DNA from: Gracilibacillus sp. YIM 98692
Lineage (GTDB): Bacteria; Bacillota; Bacilli; Bacillales; Amphibacillaceae
Assembly (NCBI RefSeq): GCF_010993965.1
Contig: NZ_WIXM01000002.1
Coordinates: 310,001 to 374,000, forward strand
Direction: 5' to 3'
DNA length: 64,000 nt
The first letter of the stretch is position 1, and each line of letters opens with the position of its first letter. The notes beneath the pieces are model-generated. The model ran no database searches, was not told where the DNA came from, and was given only the letters and a program-made list of their open reading frames with translations. Positions 25,696 to 35,823 of the stretch are shown one piece after another. Both the position numbers and the translations under genes were made by a program.

Positions 25696-27774
25696 ATGGC
25701 ACAATATCTAGTTATTGTTGAATCACCAGCAAAAGCAAAAACAATTGAAAGATATTTAGGGAAAAAATATAAAGTAAAAGCATCAATGGGACATGTTCGC
25801 GATCTCCCCAAAAGTCAAATGGGTGTGGACGTAAGTAATGAATATCAACCAAAGTATATTACGATTCGAGGGAAAGGTCCGGTGTTAAAAGAATTAAAAA
25901 CGGCGGCCAAAAAGGCAGATAAAATTTATTTAGCAGCTGACCCCGATCGTGAAGGGGAAGCCATAGCTTGGCATTTAGCACATAGTTTAAATATTGACCT
26001 TGATTCAGAATGCAGGGTGGTATTTAATGAAATTACGAAAGATGCAATAAAAGATTCATTTAAACATCCTAGAACCATTAATATGGATTTAGTAGATGCA
26101 CAGCAAGCAAGGAGAATTTTAGATCGACTCGTAGGTTACAATATAAGTCCATTACTTTGGCAAAAAGTTAAGAAAGGGCTTAGTGCAGGACGTGTTCAAT
26201 CTGTTGCTGTGAAAATGATCATTGATCGAGAGAATGAGATTAAAGAATTTAAACCAGAAGAATATTGGAGTATTCAATCATTGTTTACGAAAGATAAACA
26301 TCAGTTCGAAGGTTCCTTTTATGGATACGATGGAAAGAAGCAAGGGCTTAAAAGTAAAGATGATGTAGATAAGGTTTTAGATCGGTTAAAAGGAAAAGAT
26401 TTTTTGGTCGAAAAAGTAAATAAACGAGAAAGAAGGAGAAACCCTTCTCCTGCATTTACAACTTCTTCCTTACAACAAGAAGCAGCTCGAAAATTAAATT
26501 TTCGAGCACGTAAAACCATGATGGTTGCTCAACAGTTATATGAAGGTATTGATCTTGGTAAACGTGAAGGCGGTATAACTGGTCTTATCACCTATATGCG
26601 TACAGACTCTACTAGAATTTCAAATACAGCAAAAAATCAAGCGAAAGATTATATAGAAGAAAAATTCGGAAAAGAGTATCTAGGCGGAAATAAACGTGCG
26701 AAAAATAATGAAGGTGCTCAAGATGCACATGAAGCAATCCGACCAACTAATGCGTTACGTGATCCGCAATCATTAAAATCTGCTCTATCACGTGACCAGT
26801 ATCGATTATATAAATTAATTTGGGAAAGGTTTATCGCCAGTCAAATGGCTCCTGCTGTGATGGATACCATGACAGTACATTTAACGAATCAAGGAATTGA
26901 ATTTCGTGCGACTGGCTCCAAAGTAAAGTTCAAAGGTTTTATGAAAGTGTATATTGAAAGCAGTGATGATAAAAAGAAGCAACAAGATAAGTGGCTGCCA
27001 AACCTTGAGGAAGGAACAACTGTAACTGCTGAGAATATTGATCCAAATCAACATTTTACACAACCGCCTCCAAGATACACAGAAGCACGCCTTGTAAAAA
27101 CAATGGAGGAAAAAGGGATAGGGCGGCCTTCTACATATGCGCCTACTTTAGATACCATTCAGCGTCGTGGTTATGTAGCGTTAGATAATAGAAGGTTTGT
27201 TCCAACTGAACTAGGCGAAATCGTGATGAAATTAATAGAAGAATTTTTTCCTGAAATCATTGATGTTGCATTTACAGTCAAAATGGAAGGTGATTTAGAT
27301 TCCATTGAAGAAGGAAAGACAGAATGGGTAAATATTATTGATCAATTTTATTCAGGATTTGATAAACGACTAGAAAAAGCGGAAAAGGAAATGGAAAAAG
27401 TGGAAATCCGCGATGAACCTGCGGGGATCGATTGTGAGAAATGCGGACATGAAATGGTATACAAAATGGGGAGGTACGGAAAGTTTTTAGCTTGTTCTAA
27501 CTTTCCAGATTGTCGAAATACGAAACCAATCTTAAAAAAGATTGGGGTTGATTGTCCTAATTGCAAAGACGGTAATATTGTGGAGAGAAAAACGAAAAAA
27601 CGTCGTACATTTTATGGTTGTGATAATTATCCGAAATGTGAGTTTATTTCATGGGATAAACCAATAGCTCGTAACTGTCCGAAATGCCAATCTATGTTAG
27701 TGGAAAAAAAGACAAAGAAAACATCACAAGTCCAATGCTCTTCTTGTGATTATAAAGAAGAGGAACAAAAATAA
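25696..27774 (+). CDS. topA: DNA topoisomerase I
   Basis: A 692-residue type IA topoisomerase that relaxes negative supercoils. The N-terminal toprim domain has [17 protein letters not shown] and the acidic [13 protein letters not shown]. The nucleophile Tyr300 lies in [13 protein letters not shown]. The C-terminus has three zinc-ribbon repeats ([41 protein letters not shown]). ATG 25696 follows GGGAGGG; an upstream extension to 25630 is A/T-rich and lies before that site. In B. subtilis trmFO is next; here a terminator and then xerC follow. Confidence 0.98.
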   Translation: MAQYLVIVESPAKAKTIERYLGKKYKVKASMGHVRDLPKSQMGVDVSNEYQPKYITIRGKGPVLKELKTAAKKADKIYLAADPDREGEAIAWHLAHSLNIDLDSECRVVFNEITKDAIKDSFKHPRTINMDLVDAQQARRILDRLVGYNISPLLWQKVKKGLSAGRVQSVAVKMIIDRENEIKEFKPEEYWSIQSLFTKDKHQFEGSFYGYDGKKQGLKSKDDVDKVLDRLKGKDFLVEKVNKRERRRNPSPAFTTSSLQQEAARKLNFRARKTMMVAQQLYEGIDLGKREGGITGLITYMRTDSTRISNTAKNQAKDYIEEKFGKEYLGGNKRAKNNEGAQDAHEAIRPTNALRDPQSLKSALSRDQYRLYKLIWERFIASQMAPAVMDTMTVHLTNQGIEFRATGSKVKFKGFMKVYIESSDDKKKQQDKWLPNLEEGTTVTAENIDPNQHFTQPPPRYTEARLVKTMEEKGIGRPSTYAPTLDTIQRRGYVALDNRRFVPTELGEIVMKLIEEFFPEIIDVAFTVKMEGDLDSIEEGKTEWVNIIDQFYSGFDKRLEKAEKEMEKVEIRDEPAGIDCEKCGHEMVYKMGRYGKFLACSNFPDCRNTKPILKKIGVDCPNCKDGNIVERKTKKRRTFYGCDNYPKCEFISWDKPIARNCPKCQSMLVEKKTKKTSQVQCSSCDYKEEEQK

Positions 27775-27781
27775 TTTGGTA

Positions 27782-27826
27782 AGGAAAAAGCTTGTTATCT
27801 ATTAAAGGTAACAGGCTTTTTCTTCC
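27782..27826 (+). terminator. rho-independent terminator after topA
   Basis: GGAAAAAGCTTGTTA pairs imperfectly with GTAACAGGCTTTTTCTTCC around a ten-base loop. The T-run is embedded in the descending arm (CTTTTTCTTCC). Confidence 0.8.
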
Positions 27827-27830
27827 GTTA

Positions 27831-27859
27831 TTGACAATTAGTGTGTTAGTGAATAGCAT
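27831..27859 (+). promoter_or_regulatory. candidate promoter of the xerC-hslVU-codY operon
   Basis: A perfect TTGACA (27831-27836) with TAGCAT (27854-27859) at 17 bases, right after the topA terminator and 130 bases before xerC. It would drive xerC-hslV-hslU-codY. Confidence 0.55.
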
Positions 27860-27991
27860 GTTTAAAGTTTAAAGAAAAAGGGAAATAATTTCAGGTAAAG
27901 CAAACATGTCAGAAAGTTGTGACAATTTGGTTGTTTTCATTGCAGTCTAGTTAGAGTTATGTTAAAATTTTCACGCATTTAGGGGTGGAAT

Positions 27992-28903
27992 ATGATTAAA
28001 TTTGAAAACGAATGGTTTATGTTTCAAGATTACTTGCAAATAGAAAAAAATGCTTCAACACGGACAATCGATGCTTATAAAAGAGACTTAACAGATTTTT
28101 TTAATTTTCTAAATAGTGAAGATGTACACCAGTTAAATCAAGTGGATTATATCATCATAAGAAATTATTTAAACCAATTATACGAAAGAGGATTGTCTAA
28201 AAGATCTGTTACACGACATATCTCCACGTTAAGAAGTTTTTACAGCTTTTTAGTAAGAGAGAAAATGGTAGCTTTAAATCCATTATCACAAATTGACTTA
28301 CCGAAGGGTACAAAACCGATACCTGAGTTTTTTTATGAGGAAGAGGTCGTTTATTTATTCGAAGCAATTGATTGGGCAAAGCCGCTGGGTCAACGAAATG
28401 GTGCTCTTTTAGAGCTGCTGTATGCAACAGGAATTCGTGTGAGTGAATGTGTTTCATTAAAAATAGATGACATTGACTTTCAATTGCAAACAATACTTGT
28501 TCAAGGTAAAGGAGGAAAAGAACGTTATGTCCCGTTTGGTACCTATGCTGAAAACACATTGAAACGTTATCTTGAACAAGGTCGGCAACAATTAATTGGC
28601 GATCAGAGTCAGCCTGGTCATTATTTGTTTTTAAATGCAAGGGGAAACCCGCTTACAGATCGAGGAGTAAGGTTAATATTAAACAAAATGGTCGATGATG
28701 CAGCATTAACGCAGAATATTCACCCGCATAAACTGCGTCATACATTCGCAACACATTTATTAAATAACGGGGCGGATCTTCGTGCAGTTCAAGAACTTTT
28801 AGGGCATGCACATTTATCATCAACACAAATTTACACACATGTGTCAAAGGACCGACTGAAACAAATTTATCAATCAGCACATCCTCGTGCGCGTAAATCC
28901 TAA
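27992..28903 (+). CDS. xerC: tyrosine recombinase XerC (CodV)
   Basis: A 303-residue recombinase that resolves chromosome dimers at dif with XerD. The N-terminal SAM-like core-binding domain (about 8-95) precedes the catalytic domain with ATGIRVSE (first Arg), HKLRHTFATH (His-x-x-Arg), LGHAHLSST and the nucleophile Tyr in IYTHVS. GGGGTGG precedes ATG 27992. It heads the codV-clpQ-clpY-codY operon of Bacilli. Confidence 0.96.
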   Translation: MIKFENEWFMFQDYLQIEKNASTRTIDAYKRDLTDFFNFLNSEDVHQLNQVDYIIIRNYLNQLYERGLSKRSVTRHISTLRSFYSFLVREKMVALNPLSQIDLPKGTKPIPEFFYEEEVVYLFEAIDWAKPLGQRNGALLELLYATGIRVSECVSLKIDDIDFQLQTILVQGKGGKERYVPFGTYAENTLKRYLEQGRQQLIGDQSQPGHYLFLNARGNPLTDRGVRLILNKMVDDAALTQNIHPHKLRHTFATHLLNNGADLRAVQELLGHAHLSSTQIYTHVSKDRLKQIYQSAHPRARKS

Positions 28904-28927
28904 GACAAAGATGGAGGCTTTAATATA

Positions 28928-29470
28928 ATGGATCAATTTCATGCAACAACCATATTTGCTATTCAACATAATGGCATGTCTGCAATGTGTGGAGACGGGC
29001 AAGTAACATTTGGTAATCAAGTGGTGATGAAGCATACTGCTAAAAAAGTCCGACGTTTGTACAATGGGAAAGTATTAGCAGGATTTGCTGGCTCTGTAGC
29101 AGATGCTTTTACATTATTTGAAAGCTTTGAAACAAAGTTAGAAACATATGATGGTAATTTATCTCGTGCAGCTGTAGAATTAGCAAAAGCTTGGAGAAAT
29201 GACAAATATTTACGTAAGCTTGAGGCCATGTTAATTGTGATGGATAAAAACGAATTATTATTAGTTGCCGGAACTGGAGAAGTAATTGAACCTGACGATG
29301 GCATTTTAGCTATTGGTTCCGGTGGTCATTATGCTCTAAGTGCCGGAAGGGCTTTGAAGAAATATTCGGCAAATTTATCAGCAAAAGAAATTGCTAAGGC
29401 TTCATTAGAAATAGCTGGTGAAATCTGTGTGTTTACAAATAATCAGTTAATACTAGAAGTGATTGAATAA
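28928..29470 (+). CDS. hslV: HslV (ClpQ/CodW) protease subunit, altered N-terminus
   Basis: The 180-residue proteolytic subunit of HslVU, a proteasome-like dodecamer. The sequence starts [29 protein letters not shown]. In B. subtilis ClpQ the residue after Met is a Ser reported to act as the N-terminal nucleophile; here it is Asp2, from which Met is normally not removed. The Thr7-Thr8 pair aligns with the Thr1-Thr2 of E. coli HslV. Start choice is firm (TGGAGGC upstream, no in-frame alternative). [14 protein letters not shown] and [14 protein letters not shown] are intact. hslU follows. Confidence 0.95.
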   Translation: MDQFHATTIFAIQHNGMSAMCGDGQVTFGNQVVMKHTAKKVRRLYNGKVLAGFAGSVADAFTLFESFETKLETYDGNLSRAAVELAKAWRNDKYLRKLEAMLIVMDKNELLLVAGTGEVIEPDDGILAIGSGGHYALSAGRALKKYSANLSAKEIAKASLEIAGEICVFTNNQLILEVIE

Positions 29471-29482
29471 GGAGTGGAAAAT

Positions 29483-30883
29483 ATGTCTGTTCAATTAACG
29501 CCAAAGGAAATTGTAGCTAAATTAAATGAATACATAGTGGGACAAGTGGATGCTAAAAAGGCTGTAGCAGTTGCTTTAAGAAATAGATATAGAAGAATGC
29601 AATTATCTGATGAAATGCGTCATGAAATTGTACCAAAAAATATTTTAATGATTGGTCCAACAGGTGTTGGGAAAACAGAAGTCGCAAGAAGATTAGCCAA
29701 ACTTGTGCAAGCGCCGTTTGTAAAAGTGGAGGCAACAAAATACACAGAAGTTGGTTATGTTGGCCGAGATGTAGAGTCCATGGTTCGAGATTTAGTAGAA
29801 TCTAGTGTGCGTATGGTAAAAGAAAATGAAATGGATCAAGTAAAAGGAAAGGCGGAACAATTAGCTAACCAACGCATTATAGAAATTCTGGTACCATCTA
29901 AGAAGAAAACATCCAATGCTAAAAACCCATTTGAAATGTTTTTAAACCCTAATCAACAAGCTGCACAACAGGATGATTCCGAGAATCAAGAGAAATCAGA
30001 AGAATTAAAAAATAAAAGACAGCAAACCAAAAGATTGCTAGAGCTGGGAGAATTAGAGGATCGAACCATTACGATTGAAGTGGAAGAGCAAACACCTTCT
30101 ATGTTTGATATGCTTCAGGGATCGGGTATGGAACAAATGGGGATGAATATGCAAGATGCATTAGGAAAATTAATGCCAAGCAAAACGAAAAAAAGAAAAT
30201 TAAAAGTGAAAGATGCTAGAAAAGTGCTTACGCAACAAGAAGCACAGAAGTTAATAGACATGGACGATGTCACACAAAAAGCAATTGAAAAGGCGGAACA
30301 AACAGGGATTATTTTTATCGATGAAATGGATAAAATAGCGGTTAAGCAAGAACAGTCAGCAAATGTTTCCAGAGAAGGTGTACAAAGAGACATTTTGCCA
30401 ATTGTAGAAGGTTCTACCATTAACACGAAATTCGGACCCGTGAAAACCGATCACATGCTTTTTATTTCTGCAGGAGCTTTCCATATGTCTAAGCCTTCTG
30501 ACCTTATTCCGGAATTGCAAGGTCGTTTTCCAATTCGCGTTGAGTTTGAAAAGTTAGTAGTTGAAGATTTTGTCCGTATATTAAAAGAACCATCTAATGC
30601 GATTTTAAAGCAGTACAAGGCACTTTTAGAAACAGAAGGCATTACGATTAATTTTGACAATAAGGCTATTACAAGAATAGCTGAAATTGCTTTTGAAGTG
30701 AATCAGGAAACAGACAATATTGGTGCTAGAAGGTTGCATACCATATTAGAGAAGTTACTAGAGGAGCTTTCATATGAAGCATCAGATATTGGAATGGGGA
30801 ACATTGAAATAACCGAAGGCTATGTCAATGAAAAACTAAAGTCAATTGCAACCAATAAAGACCTTAGCCAATTTATTTTATAA
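29483..30883 (+). CDS. hslU: HslU (ClpY) AAA+ unfoldase
   Basis: The 466-residue ATPase that unfolds substrates into HslV. Walker A GPTGVGKT at 58-65, then the pore motif GYVGRDV, a long charged I domain (about 130-240), Walker [12 protein letters not shown], sensor and arginine-finger region [11 protein letters not shown], and the C-terminal sensor-2 block [24 protein letters not shown]. It ends in DLSQFIL, whose hydrophobic tail docks into HslV. ATG 29483 follows AAGGAGTGG; the in-frame GTG at 29474 lies inside that ribosome site. Confidence 0.97.
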   Translation: MSVQLTPKEIVAKLNEYIVGQVDAKKAVAVALRNRYRRMQLSDEMRHEIVPKNILMIGPTGVGKTEVARRLAKLVQAPFVKVEATKYTEVGYVGRDVESMVRDLVESSVRMVKENEMDQVKGKAEQLANQRIIEILVPSKKKTSNAKNPFEMFLNPNQQAAQQDDSENQEKSEELKNKRQQTKRLLELGELEDRTITIEVEEQTPSMFDMLQGSGMEQMGMNMQDALGKLMPSKTKKRKLKVKDARKVLTQQEAQKLIDMDDVTQKAIEKAEQTGIIFIDEMDKIAVKQEQSANVSREGVQRDILPIVEGSTINTKFGPVKTDHMLFISAGAFHMSKPSDLIPELQGRFPIRVEFEKLVVEDFVRILKEPSNAILKQYKALLETEGITINFDNKAITRIAEIAFEVNQETDNIGARRLHTILEKLLEELSYEASDIGMGNIEITEGYVNEKLKSIATNKDLSQFIL

Positions 30884-30899
30884 ATGGACGGTGAATACG

Positions 30900-31676
30900 A
30901 TGGGATTATTAGAAAAAACAAGAGAAATTAATGCAATGCTTCAGACGACAAAAGGAAAGTCAGTTGACTTTAAAGACATGTCTCAAACATTAAGAGATGT
31001 TATAGAGGCCAATATTTTTATTGTTAGCCGAAAAGGTAAATTATTAGGTTTTGCCATTAATCAACAAATTGAAAATGATCGAATGAAGCAAATGTTAGAG
31101 GAAAGGCGATTTCCTGAAACTTACACGCAAAACTTATTTAATATTACCAGTACAACCACAAACCTTGATATAAACAGTGAATATACGGCATTTCCTGTCG
31201 AAAATCAAGAACTGTTTGCAAATGGGCTCACCACTATTGTGCCGATAATTGGTGGAGGTCAACGGTTAGGTACATTGATTTTAAGTCGTTTGTCTGATCA
31301 ATTCGAGCAAGATGATTTAGTATTAGCGGAGTACGGTGCAACAGTAGTGGGGATGGAAATATTACATGGAAAAACAGAAGAAATTGAAATAGAGGCACGT
31401 AGTAAGGCAGTAGTACAAATGGCCATTCGCTCCTTATCTTACAGTGAATTTGAAGCGATTGAACATATTTTTGAAGAATTAGATGGGAATGAAGGATTAT
31501 TAGTAGCAAGTAAGATAGCAGATCGTGTTGGTATAACCCGCTCAGTTATCGTGAATGCGTTACGCAAGTTAGAAAGTGCTGGTGTCATTGAGTCGAGGTC
31601 CTTAGGGATGAAAGGAACTTATATCAAGGTGTTAAATGATAAATTTCTTCTCGAATTAAAAAATAACCAACATTAA
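30900..31676 (+). CDS. codY: global transcriptional regulator CodY
   Basis: A 258-residue repressor that senses GTP and branched-chain amino acids and controls nutrient, motility and competence genes. The N-terminal GAF domain (about 1-150, [28 protein letters not shown]) binds ligand. The C-terminal winged helix-turn-helix ([28 protein letters not shown], in part) is nearly identical to that of B. subtilis. ATG 30900 has a modest GGACGGTGA upstream; an extension to 30846 would lie inside hslU. A terminator separates it from the fla/che operon, a known CodY target in B. subtilis. Confidence 0.97.
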   Translation: MGLLEKTREINAMLQTTKGKSVDFKDMSQTLRDVIEANIFIVSRKGKLLGFAINQQIENDRMKQMLEERRFPETYTQNLFNITSTTTNLDINSEYTAFPVENQELFANGLTTIVPIIGGGQRLGTLILSRLSDQFEQDDLVLAEYGATVVGMEILHGKTEEIEIEARSKAVVQMAIRSLSYSEFEAIEHIFEELDGNEGLLVASKIADRVGITRSVIVNALRKLESAGVIESRSLGMKGTYIKVLNDKFLLELKNNQH

Positions 31677-31690
31677 AAATGTTAATAAAA

Positions 31691-31733
31691 AAAACAGTTA
31701 GTACCAAAAAATGGTTACTAACTGTTTTTTTTT
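31691..31733 (+). terminator. rho-independent terminator after codY
   Basis: AAAACAGTTAGTA pairs with TACTAACTGTTTT around a short A-rich loop and is followed by a run of nine Ts. It insulates codY from the flagellar operon. Confidence 0.9.
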
Positions 31734-31978
31734 ATGTAAAATCTATATTCTGCTTATTTTTTACTGGGGATTTAATGGTAAATCGTAGGAACAATGTAAT
31801 CATTGTTCAGTATTTCACATGTGGAAATATAAACTAAAGTCCTGCCTAAAATTAATTCATAACATACTTAAGGTAGAAATTTCTAACAAGTTATAGACAC
31901 TAATATGCTATTAATCTACAATATTCGAAGGATAATTACTTTTTATGACGGTCTATTTTAAAAAACGGAGGAAAAATC
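31734..31978. promoter_or_regulatory. fla/che control region with three palindromes
   Basis: The 245 bases between the codY terminator and flgB hold no gene. They contain a 20-base perfect inverted repeat (GAACAATG-taat-CATTGTTC, 31789-31808), an adjacent near-palindrome (TATTTCACATGTGGAAATA, 31811-31829), and a 12-base perfect palindrome (TAGAAATTTCTA, 31874-31885) ending nine bases before the -35. None has a T-run, so they look like protein-binding sites rather than terminators. I do not see a clear sigma-D promoter or a good CodY box. Confidence 0.6.
31894..31922 (+). promoter_or_regulatory. sigma-A promoter of the fla/che operon
   Basis: TAGACA (31894-31899) and TACAAT (31917-31922), each one mismatch from consensus, with a 17-base spacer. 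The predicted start lies ~50 bases before flgB. It is the best candidate for the promoter of the whole 28-kb operon. Confidence 0.75.
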
Positions 31979-32374
31979 ATGACATTCTTCGGCAAAACCT
32001 TTCAAACATTAGATAAATCCTTAGATTATGCATCCATAAAAAATCAAACCATAGCAAATAATCTTGCCAATGTAGATACACCAAATTATAAATCAAAAAA
32101 TGTCCAATTTAAGGATGTTTTCCATTCAACTTTGCAACAATCTTTTGAAGCAAAACGAACAAATTCCAGACATCTTACTTTTTCAGATCATTCTAATCCT
32201 GATTTTAAAATTACTACCCAATCTTCTACCAATTATCGACATGATGGGAACAATGTAGATGTTGATAAGGAAATGTCTGAGCTTGCCAAAAATCAAATTT
32301 ATTATCAAGCATTAGTAGATCGAATGAATGGTAAGTTTAACAGCATGCAGAGTGTAATACGAGGAGGCAATTAA
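31979..32374 (+). CDS. flgB: flagellar proximal rod protein FlgB
   Basis: A 131-residue rod subunit. The N-terminal rod motif NQTIANNLANVDTPNYKSKNV and the C-terminal helix VDKEMSELAKNQIYYQALVDRM form the coiled coil shared by axial proteins. It opens the operon, with ACGGAGGAAAAATC before the ATG, and is two bases from flgC. Confidence 0.97.
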   Translation: MTFFGKTFQTLDKSLDYASIKNQTIANNLANVDTPNYKSKNVQFKDVFHSTLQQSFEAKRTNSRHLTFSDHSNPDFKITTQSSTNYRHDGNNVDVDKEMSELAKNQIYYQALVDRMNGKFNSMQSVIRGGN

Positions 32375-32376
32375 TC

Positions 32377-32832
32377 ATGTCAATCTTTCAATCAATGAAT
32401 ACTAGTGCAAGCGGCCTTACTGCTCAACGATTAAGAATGGATACCATATCTTCTAATATTGCAAATGCAGATACCACAAGGGCAACCGTTAATGAAAATG
32501 GTGAATACGAACCATATCGAAGAAAGATGACTGTTTTTCAACCTAAAGGCGAAAGTTTCTCATCAGTTTTGCAACGCTATTCCTATCGAGAAGAAAACAG
32601 CGGTGATGGTGTAAAAGTAACACAAATTACGGAGGATGAAGAACCTTTTAAAACGGTATATAACCCAAATCACCCTGATGCAAATGATGAAGGGTATGTA
32701 GAGATGCCGAATGTTGACCCGTTAAAGGAAATGGTGGATATGATGAGTGCCACTAGGTCTTATGAAGCGAATGTTACGTCAGTAAATGCTTCCAAAACTA
32801 TGTTGATGAAAGCTCTGGAAATTGGAAAGTAA
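32377..32832 (+). CDS. flgC: flagellar proximal rod protein FlgC
   Basis: A 151-residue rod subunit with LRMDTISSNIANADTTRATVNENGEYEPYRRK at the N-terminus (given in part in relatives as the rod signature) and VDPLKEMVDMMSATRSYEANV at the C-terminus. It is exported through the type III gate and stacks with FlgB. GAGGAGGCAATTAATC precedes the ATG, formed by the end of flgB. Confidence 0.97.
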   Translation: MSIFQSMNTSASGLTAQRLRMDTISSNIANADTTRATVNENGEYEPYRRKMTVFQPKGESFSSVLQRYSYREENSGDGVKVTQITEDEEPFKTVYNPNHPDANDEGYVEMPNVDPLKEMVDMMSATRSYEANVTSVNASKTMLMKALEIGK

Positions 32833-32852
32833 TCAAAGAAGGGATGATTTAA

Positions 32853-33152
32853 GTGGTTAATATAGAACCGTTCACTTCCGTTTCGAATAAAGCGTTAGAA
32901 AATACTGATCGAATGAAAGTATCAGATGCTCAAAAAGCATTTACTCAAAACTTAAAGAATGCTATAGATCAAATGAATCAAGCTCAACATCAATCAAATC
33001 AAAAAACCGAAGCATTAGCAAAAGGGGAAATAGATGATTTGCATGATGTGATGATTACCGCACAAAAGGCAAGCATCACACTGCAAACAGGTGTGCAAGT
33101 ACAGAAAAAAGCAGTAGATGCTTACAATGAAGTGATGAGAATGCAAGTATAA
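32853..33152 (+). CDS. fliE: flagellar hook-basal body adaptor FliE
   Basis: A 99-residue protein that joins the MS ring and export gate to the rod. The C-terminal half shows the conserved DLHDVMITAQKASITLQTGVQVQKKAVDAYNEVMRMQV pattern of FliE. The start is GTG 32853 with GAAGGGATG upstream. It lies between flgC and fliF, as in other Bacilli. Confidence 0.96.
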   Translation: MVNIEPFTSVSNKALENTDRMKVSDAQKAFTQNLKNAIDQMNQAQHQSNQKTEALAKGEIDDLHDVMITAQKASITLQTGVQVQKKAVDAYNEVMRMQV

Positions 33153-33193
33153 CTTCTACGTAACAGATAGTAATTGGTTTTTGGGGGCAAAAA

Positions 33194-34795
33194 ATGAAGC
33201 AAAAGTGGACACAATTAAAAGAGTTTATACAAGGGCATTATACATCGATGCCAAAATGGCAAAAAGGTTTGTTGTTCGGAGGAGCAGGAGCGGTAATTGT
33301 AGCTATTGTTATGACTGCTTTATTAGCCAACTCAAGCAATATGGTGCCATTATACAATGATCTGTCAGTACAAGAGATAGGACAAATTAAAGAAGAACTT
33401 GATGCAAGAGGCGTTCCTTATGAAATTGGGAATGCAGGAACTAGTGTGCAAGTATCAGAAGAGGCAGCTGATTCTTTGTTAGTGGATTTAGCTGCAAAGG
33501 GGATTCCTGACAGCGGCAATATCGATTATTCTTTCTTTGCTGCAAATAGCTCTTGGGGTATGACCGATAATGAATTTGATGTGATGAAATTAGACGCCAT
33601 GCAAACAGAGTTATCCACGCTTATAAGCCAAATAAATGGGATTAGTGCTGCAGAAGTGATGATTAATAAACCAGAAGATCCAGTCTTTGTCAGTGATCAA
33701 CAACAAGAAGGTTCTGCTTCGATTGTGATTGAAACAGATCCAGGCTATCAATTTGAACCGGGTCAAATTGAGTCCCTGTACCATCTTGTTGCAAAATCTG
33801 TTCCCAATCTCTCTACAGATAATATCGTCATCATGAATCAACATTTTGAGTATTTTGACCAAAAAAATGAAAATTCTTTAACAACCAATAATACTTATAG
33901 CACCCAACAGCAAATTAAAAAGGATATTGAACAAGATATTGAACGAAGAGTTCAAAAAATGTTAGGCATGATGGTTGGTATGGACAGAGTTGCGATTTCC
34001 GCAACTGCTGATGTAGATTTCACACAAGAACAACGCCGTGTAGAACAAGTGGAAACGGTAGATGATGAAAATGATACCTTGCCTGTAAGTGTCGAAACAA
34101 TAACAGAATCTTACACAGGTACCCAGCCAGAAGATTTGGAAGTAGGAGTAGGGGAAGAGGAAATTGCCAACTATCCAGCTGGTGAAAATGGAGTTGGTGA
34201 CTATGAGCTAGTAAAAGAATCTGTTAATCATGAATTCAATCGTATTCAGCGGGATATCGTGGAAAGTCCTTATAAAATTCGAGATCTTGGTATACAGGTA
34301 GCAATTGATAATACACGAACTTTAGAAAATGGAGAAATAGAACAATTATCAGCTCAAGAACAATTGGCAGTGGAAGAAAGTGTTACCTCCATACTTGATT
34401 CTATCGTCACAACATCTATTGATAAGTCGTATGGTGAAGTTGTAACACCTAATCAAAATGTTTCGATTGTGTTCCAGCCATTTAACGGCACCAATAATAT
34501 GATGGGAATACAACAGACACCTGTCATCCCTACATGGGTTTATGTAACAGGAACACTTTTTTTACTTATTATCCTATCATTAATCTGGCTTTTAATCCGA
34601 AAGCGTAGACAGGTACAAGATAATGCGCTAGAGCGAGTAGAAGAGCAAACGATAAGTACAGAAGAAGAGGTACCACCAATTACGATGAATGAGGATTCAG
34701 ATGCACATACTCGTAGAAAACAATTGGAACGATATGCACAAGATAAACCAGAAGATTTTGCTAAATTATTACGAAGCTGGATATCAGAAGACTAA
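33194..34795 (+). CDS. fliF: flagellar MS-ring protein FliF
   Basis: A 533-residue membrane protein that nucleates basal-body assembly. Two membrane segments (about residues 27-45, GLLFGGAGAVIVAIVMTALL, and about 450-470, TWVYVTGTLFLLIILSLIW) flank the periplasmic-equivalent ring-building motifs. The cytoplasmic tail ends KPEDFAKLLRSWISED, the FliG-binding peptide. TTGGGGGC lies before the ATG. fliG begins 14 bases later. Confidence 0.97.
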   Translation: MKQKWTQLKEFIQGHYTSMPKWQKGLLFGGAGAVIVAIVMTALLANSSNMVPLYNDLSVQEIGQIKEELDARGVPYEIGNAGTSVQVSEEAADSLLVDLAAKGIPDSGNIDYSFFAANSSWGMTDNEFDVMKLDAMQTELSTLISQINGISAAEVMINKPEDPVFVSDQQQEGSASIVIETDPGYQFEPGQIESLYHLVAKSVPNLSTDNIVIMNQHFEYFDQKNENSLTTNNTYSTQQQIKKDIEQDIERRVQKMLGMMVGMDRVAISATADVDFTQEQRRVEQVETVDDENDTLPVSVETITESYTGTQPEDLEVGVGEEEIANYPAGENGVGDYELVKESVNHEFNRIQRDIVESPYKIRDLGIQVAIDNTRTLENGEIEQLSAQEQLAVEESVTSILDSIVTTSIDKSYGEVVTPNQNVSIVFQPFNGTNNMMGIQQTPVIPTWVYVTGTLFLLIILSLIWLLIRKRRQVQDNALERVEEQTISTEEEVPPITMNEDSDAHTRRKQLERYAQDKPEDFAKLLRSWISED

Positions 34796-34809
34796 GGGAG
34801 GTTATACAA

Positions 34810-35823
34810 ATGCCAAGAAATAAAGGAGAACTTACAGGGAAACAAAAAGCAGCCATTCTATTAATCTCTCTAGGACCTGATGTGTCCGCACAAGTATATA
34901 AACATCTCACACCAGAAGAAATTGAAAAACTAACATTAGAAATATCTTCTGTAAAAAAAGTAGATAATGAACAAAAAGAGAAAGTGCTAGAACAATTTCA
35001 TGAAATAGCAATGGCGCAAGACTATATTTCTCAGGGCGGCATTAGCTATGCTAAAACGGTGCTGGAAAAAGCGTTGGGAGATGATAAAGCAGGAGATATA
35101 ATTCAAAGGCTGACGTCTTCCTTACAAGTGAAACCATTTGATTTTGCAAGAAAAGCGGACCCTTCTCAAATTATAAATTTCATTCAAAATGAACATCCGC
35201 AAACGATAGCGCTCGTTTTATCTTATTTAGATTCGGACCAGTCAGCCCAGATTTTATCTGAGCTTCCACAAGAGCAACAAGCGGATATTGCTAAAAGGAT
35301 AGCAGTTATGGATTCTACTTCACCTGAAATTATTGCGGAAGTTGAACAAGTTTTAGAACGAAAGCTTTCTACAACGGTAACCCAAGATTATACACAAACT
35401 GGTGGAATCCAAGCCGTCGTTGAAGTATTAAATGGTGTTGATCGAAGCACGGAACGAACGATTTTGGATGATTTAGAAGTAGATGATCCAGAATTAGCAG
35501 AAGAAATTAAGAAGCGGATGTTTGTATTTGAAGATATTGTTACGTTAGATAACAGAGCTATTCAGCGTGTGATTAGAGAAGTAGATAACGATGACTTACG
35601 CCTAGCTTTAAAAGTTGGAAGTGATGAAGTAAAAGATATGGTCTTCAACAATATGTCTACTAGGATGGCAGATACATTTAAAGAAGAGATGGAATTCATG
35701 GGCCCTGTTCGCCTAAGAGATGTAGAAGAAGCGCAGTCAAGAATTGTATCGGTTATTCGAAAACTAGAAGAACTTGGCGAAATTGTCATTGCTAGGGGCG
35801 GAGGAGATGATATTATTGTCTAA
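34810..35823 (+). CDS. fliG: flagellar motor switch protein FliG
   Basis: A 337-residue rotor protein that receives torque from the stator. It has the usual three domains: an N-terminal FliF-binding domain (TGKQKAAILLISLGPDVSAQVYKHL), a middle domain with the EHPQT motif (FIQNEHPQTIALVLSYL), and a C-terminal torque helix with alternating charges (NRAIQRVIREVDNDDLRLALK). GGGAGG precedes the ATG. The 3' end overlaps the start of fliH. Confidence 0.97.
   Translation: MPRNKGELTGKQKAAILLISLGPDVSAQVYKHLTPEEIEKLTLEISSVKKVDNEQKEKVLEQFHEIAMAQDYISQGGISYAKTVLEKALGDDKAGDIIQRLTSSLQVKPFDFARKADPSQIINFIQNEHPQTIALVLSYLDSDQSAQILSELPQEQQADIAKRIAVMDSTSPEIIAEVEQVLERKLSTTVTQDYTQTGGIQAVVEVLNGVDRSTERTILDDLEVDDPELAEEIKKRMFVFEDIVTLDNRAIQRVIREVDNDDLRLALKVGSDEVKDMVFNNMSTRMADTFKEEMEFMGPVRLRDVEEAQSRIVSVIRKLEELGEIVIARGGGDDIIV

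Noticed and set aside
27966-27980. A CodY-box-like sequence before xerC
   Set aside because: Four mismatches to the consensus and no symmetrical second half; too weak to report as a site.
28209-28640. A 143-codon minus-strand frame opposite xerC
   Set aside because: It is fully antisense to conserved recombinase sequence, with no ribosome site or recognisable product.
31734-31978. A sigma-D promoter (TAAA-15-GCCGATAT) before flgB
   Set aside because: TAAA occurs several times, but no GCCGATAT-like -10 is at the correct distance; only the sigma-A type promoter is supported.
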